The notes beneath the pieces are model-generated. The model was not told where the DNA came from and did not search any database. It saw only the letters and a list, made by a program, of their open reading frames with translations. This document shows, in pieces, positions 7,330 through 9,151 of a DNA stretch of 9,151 bases (the stretch's first letter is position 1; each line of letters begins with the position of its first letter). The DNA comes from Candidatus Bathyarchaeota archaeon. GTDB lineage: Archaea > Thermoproteota > Bathyarchaeia > 40CM-2-53-6 > RBG-13-38-9. The DNA is taken from NCBI GenBank assembly GCA_023144075.1, contig JAGLGJ010000035.1, forward strand, positions 1 to 9,151, written 5' to 3'. The position numbers and the translations under genes are program-made.

Positions 7330-7381
7330 GCCAAAGATTCTTAACGATGGAAAACGAAATCATTATTGCTAAATCTTTGGC
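7330..7381 (+). repeat. Extended stem-loop / inverted repeat downstream of exporter operon
   Basis: GCCAAAGATT (7330-7339) and AATCTTTGGC (7372-7381) are a perfect 10-bp inverted repeat. Inside it, TAACGAT (7342-7348) can pair with ATCATTA (7359-7365) at six of seven positions, giving a two-part stem with a 10-nt loop. The left arm also sits in a TTTGGCCAAA palindrome (7327-7336). It lies 45 bp past the permease 2 stop. It could be an RNA-end structure for the exporter transcript or a protein site upstream of the SDR; there is no T-tract to call it a terminator. Confidence 0.4.
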
Positions 7382-7402
7382 GCTACTGTATTGGATTTAG
7401 TA

Positions 7403-7421
7403 TATGCTCTTCATCAGCATA
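7403..7421 (+). repeat. Small hairpin TATGCT / AGCATA
   Basis: TATGCT (7403-7408) and AGCATA (7416-7421) pair perfectly around a 7-nt loop. The element lies about 90 bp before the SDR start, partly overlapping a weak TATA-like string. It is short enough to be chance, and no role is assigned. Confidence 0.25.
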
Positions 7422-7495
7422 CTGTGAATAGATCATCTTCACATTATCAAAATACATCGTAAGGCTATTATCGCGCAAAGTTCGATGTGACGAAT

Positions 7496-7502
7496 AGGTG
7501 AG
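7496..7502 (+). promoter_or_regulatory. Shine-Dalgarno site that fixes a TTG start
   Basis: AGGTGAG is complementary to the 3' end of archaeal 16S rRNA (GGAGGUGAU-type pairing). It sits 7 nt before the TTG at 7510, an ideal distance. It is the best Shine-Dalgarno in front of any gene in the window and is the reason for accepting a TTG start for the SDR. Confidence 0.65.
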
Positions 7503-7509
7503 AATCTGA

Positions 7510-8262
7510 TTGAGTCTTTCTGGAAAAATAGCTTTGGTCACTGGTGCAGGAAGCGGTATTGGTAAGATATCGGCGATACAATTGGCACAAATTGGAGCGG
7601 AATTAGTCCTCTTGGGACGAAACGAAAAGAAACTTGCTGAAACTTCTTCTGAGATCTCAAAATCAGTAGAGAAATGTAAATGGTACTCTGTTGATGTGAC
7701 GAAAACAAAAGAGATCTCTAATTCTGTACAAAAAATTCGAAAAGAATGCGGGGAGATAGACATTCTTGTAAATAGTGCTGGAATTAACATTCCACAAAAA
7801 GCAGAGGATGTCACAATCGAAGCTTGGAATACTATAATGGACACCAATGTGAAAGGATTATTTTTCTGTTGTCAGGCTGTAGGTCGACAATCCATGATCC
7901 CACGAAAACAAGGAGTAATTGTAAATATCTCTTCTCAAGCTGGAAAAGTTGCACTACCTTTACGTGCAGCTTATTGCTCTAGCAAAGGAGCAGTAGATCA
8001 AATGACGAGAGTTCTAGCATTTGAATGGGCTAAATACGGAGTAAGAGTAAATGCCGTCGCACCTACATTTGTTGAAACACCATTCACAAAAGAGATGTTA
8101 ATCGATCAAGATTTCAAAAATTTTGTAATGAATAAAATACCGTTAAAACGACTAGCTACTCCCTTGGAAGTTGCAAATGCAGTATGTTTTCTAGCTACAA
8201 ATCAGTCCAGTATGATCACTGGAGCAATCATTCCAGTTGATGGAGGCTGGACAATTCATTGA
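7510..8262 (+). CDS. Short-chain dehydrogenase/reductase (classical SDR, FabG-like)
   Basis: This 250-aa cytoplasmic oxidoreductase has the usual length for classical SDRs. The Rossmann cofactor motif TGAGSGIG is at 11-18. Residue R37, at the end of the second strand in place of an acidic residue, suggests NADP(H). The NSAG motif is at 88-91. The catalytic tetrad is complete: N113, S142, Y155 and K159 (YCSSK). The segment after beta-6 reads NAVAPTFVETPF, with T186 where Gly is common. The C-terminal stretch ending in the ITGAIIPVDGGWTIH block is typical of FabG/glucose-dehydrogenase-like tetrameric members. The TTG start at 7510 is set by a Shine-Dalgarno 7 nt upstream and puts MSLSGKIALVTG at the expected N-terminus. 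Substrate cannot be assigned, because this subfamily acts on 3-oxoacyl thioesters, sugars, polyols and others. It follows the exporter on the same strand but after a structured spacer, so it is probably a separate unit. Confidence 0.93.
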   Translation: MSLSGKIALVTGAGSGIGKISAIQLAQIGAELVLLGRNEKKLAETSSEISKSVEKCKWYSVDVTKTKEISNSVQKIRKECGEIDILVNSAGINIPQKAEDVTIEAWNTIMDTNVKGLFFCCQAVGRQSMIPRKQGVIVNISSQAGKVALPLRAAYCSSKGAVDQMTRVLAFEWAKYGVRVNAVAPTFVETPFTKEMLIDQDFKNFVMNKIPLKRLATPLEVANAVCFLATNQSSMITGAIIPVDGGWTIH

Positions 8263-8281
8263 ATAAGTAAAATACACCCTA

Positions 8282-8291
8282 TTTATGAAAT
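8282..8291 (+). promoter_or_regulatory. TATA-like box for the DMT transporter gene
   Basis: TTTATGAAAT lies about 35-43 bp before the ATG at 8325. A start 25-27 bp downstream would fall near 8310-8314, giving a leaderless or very short-leader mRNA. That fits the absence of a Shine-Dalgarno before this gene. Confidence 0.35.
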
Positions 8292-8300
8292 ATTTTTTTT
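8291..8300 (+). terminator. T-tract, possible terminator of the SDR transcript
   Basis: Eight consecutive T residues (8293-8300) lie 30 bp past the SDR stop with no strong hairpin before them. Archaeal RNA polymerase can terminate at oligo-T on the non-template strand. The tract overlaps the region between the DMT gene's TATA-like box and its expected start. Confidence 0.35.
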
Positions 8301-8324
8301 GAAAAAACTTTCAATGTGACAAAA

Positions 8325-9151
8325 ATGCTTGGTGAGGCATTTGCAGTATTAGCTGCAATACTTTGGGCAGGTTCGATGGTTGTTGCAGCAAAGACTCTAA
8401 AAGATGTTGGGCCTGTCCGAGCAAATGCGCTTAAAACATTATTCTCAGTCGCAACCATGTTGCCTATTGCTTTTCTTATGGGTGAGTTCCAAAATCTGTT
8501 TTATCTTGATTTCTATGGTTCCCTATATGTAATTATTGCAGCAATAATTGGATTTGGCATTGGTGACACTCTTATCTTTAGAAGTATTGGTCTGATTGGT
8601 GTTTCCAGATCTTATACGATCGGATACTCCTACCCATTTTTCGCTATAGCGTTAGCAACAGTATTTCTAGGTGAGCCTTTTCTTTTGAGATACATTTTTG
8701 GAGCAGTTATAATCTTTTTTGGAATAGTAAATATTGTTCTTGAGCGAAATGTTGCTTTCGATAAGTCAAATGCTAAGGGCTTCATACTTGCATTTGCTGC
8801 TGCGATATCTTGGTCGATAGGAACAACTTTAGTAGCTCTTGGTTTGAGAACCGTCAATATCATTCAGGCAAATACTATCCGTTTTCCTCTTTTGTTTATT
8901 TTCTTATTTATCTTTTCCATATTGCGCCCAGGTGAGTCAAGACTCAATAAAGAAAATCTTAGTCTATTGCTACTATCAGGAATTTTAGGAATGACCATTG
9001 GAGGAATTGTATTCTTATTTAGTATACAACTTATCGGTGTTGCAAGGGCAGCTCCTCTTAGTTCATCATCGCCATTATGGGCGGCAATTATGTCTAGTTT
9101 GTATTTGAAAGAAAAAATCACATGGAGAGTCATCATGTCATCAATTATGGT
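8325..9151 (+). CDS. EamA/DMT-superfamily transporter (partial, cut by right edge)
   Basis: 275 complete codons are visible, open to the window end. DMT carriers with two EamA repeats are about 280-310 residues, so only the last helix or its end is probably missing. It is an integral membrane protein with about nine to ten hydrophobic segments in two repeats, roughly 1-140 and 150-275. Family hallmarks are LWAGSMVVAAK (13-23) in the first helix, VFLGEP (113-118) after the fourth helix of repeat 1, and the equivalent YLKEKIT (260-266) in repeat 2. Such proteins move small metabolites (amino acids, nucleotides, sugars or drugs) by secondary transport; the substrate is not predictable here. I chose the ATG at 8325. 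An in-frame GTG at 8316 would add three residues (V/M-T-K), and no ribosome site decides between them. It is on the same strand as the SDR but 62 bp away, with a T-tract and its own TATA-like box between. Confidence 0.85.
   Translation, partial: MLGEAFAVLAAILWAGSMVVAAKTLKDVGPVRANALKTLFSVATMLPIAFLMGEFQNLFYLDFYGSLYVIIAAIIGFGIGDTLIFRSIGLIGVSRSYTIGYSYPFFAIALATVFLGEPFLLRYIFGAVIIFFGIVNIVLERNVAFDKSNAKGFILAFAAAISWSIGTTLVALGLRTVNIIQANTIRFPLLFIFLFIFSILRPGESRLNKENLSLLLLSGILGMTIGGIVFLFSIQLIGVARAAPLSSSSPLWAAIMSSLYLKEKITWRVIMSSIM

Larger units (their letters stand above)
7285..7509 (+). other. 225-bp spacer between exporter operon and SDR gene
   Basis: No supported coding sequence is present. The only plus-strand ATG frames are tiny (about 7-17 codons, e.g. 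from 7309 and 7347) and lack ribosome sites. The spacer holds a 10-bp inverted repeat (7330-7339/7372-7381), a 6-bp hairpin (7403-7421) and the Shine-Dalgarno of the SDR gene. No long T-tract terminates the exporter operon on the plus strand. A weak TATA-like TTTAGTATA lies at 7396-7404. Confidence 0.5.

Noticed and set aside
7383..7847. Minus-strand open frame of 154 codons opposite the SDR gene
   Set aside because: It lies mostly antisense to a well-supported SDR with an intact catalytic tetrad. Its own translation has no recognisable domain or ribosome site, so it is a frame shadow.
8630..9136. Two minus-strand open frames opposite the DMT transporter
   Set aside because: Both are antisense to a hydrophobic EamA protein whose plus-strand frame is continuous and shows family motifs. 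The antisense translations look random.
1..9151. CRISPR array, insertion sequence, integrase or attachment site, tRNA or rRNA
   Set aside because: No regularly spaced direct repeats, no transposase-like frame with terminal repeats, and no cloverleaf or conserved rRNA sequence was seen in any spacer on either strand.

Overview
The window looks like a chromosomal segment from an uncultured archaeon, probably of the TACK / Thermoproteota side (Bathyarchaeia- or Nitrososphaeria-like). That placement is an inference. It rests on a membrane-anchored COG1361/CARDB-type surface protein, a large secreted protein rich in N-glycosylation sequons, TATA-like boxes about 25-30 bp upstream of predicted transcription starts, a mix of leaderless-looking genes and one good Shine-Dalgarno site, GTG and TTG start codons, and an A+T-rich composition (about 60% by eye). 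No rRNA or tRNA gene is present to settle the taxonomy.

Left half, minus strand (1-3796): two extracytoplasmic protein genes read leftward, probably as one transcript. The promoter-proximal gene (2546-3796, GTG start) encodes a 416-aa protein with a signal peptide, three Ig-like repeats and a C-terminal membrane anchor with a basic tail. After 48 bp comes a very long open frame (1-2497) that runs off the window's left edge. It has 832 visible residues, a clear signal peptide, prealbumin/carboxypeptidase-regulatory-like modules, a repeated TPWK motif and eleven N-x-S/T sequons. It has no ORF-caller entry because its stop codon lies outside the window.

Centre, plus strand (3970-7284): divergent from a 173-bp shared intergenic region lies a three-gene ABC-2 exporter: a DrrA/CcmA-like ATPase with a C-terminal DUF4162-type domain, then two homologous six-helix permeases that overlap by the ATGA stop/start. 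The ATPase has unusual Q-loop and signature-motif residues. A palindromic element, TTATCGATAA plus an inverted TTATCGA copy, lies at the predicted transcription start and is a candidate operator.

Right part, plus strand (7285-9151): a 225-bp spacer with a stem-loop (7330-7381) and a smaller hairpin precedes a classical short-chain dehydrogenase/reductase (7510-8262). The SDR starts at TTG behind an AGGTGAG Shine-Dalgarno site. A 62-bp spacer holding a T-tract and a TATA-like box then leads to an EamA/DMT-family transporter that is cut by the right edge.

Functionally, the most coherent unit is the divergent pairing of a two-component ABC-2 exporter with two cell-surface proteins, which could be co-regulated from the shared intergenic region. 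The exported substrate (lipid, glycan, peptide or toxic compound) cannot be read from the sequence. The SDR and DMT transporter look like ordinary metabolic/transport genes with no evident link to that module. No CRISPR array, insertion sequence, tRNA or rRNA was seen.
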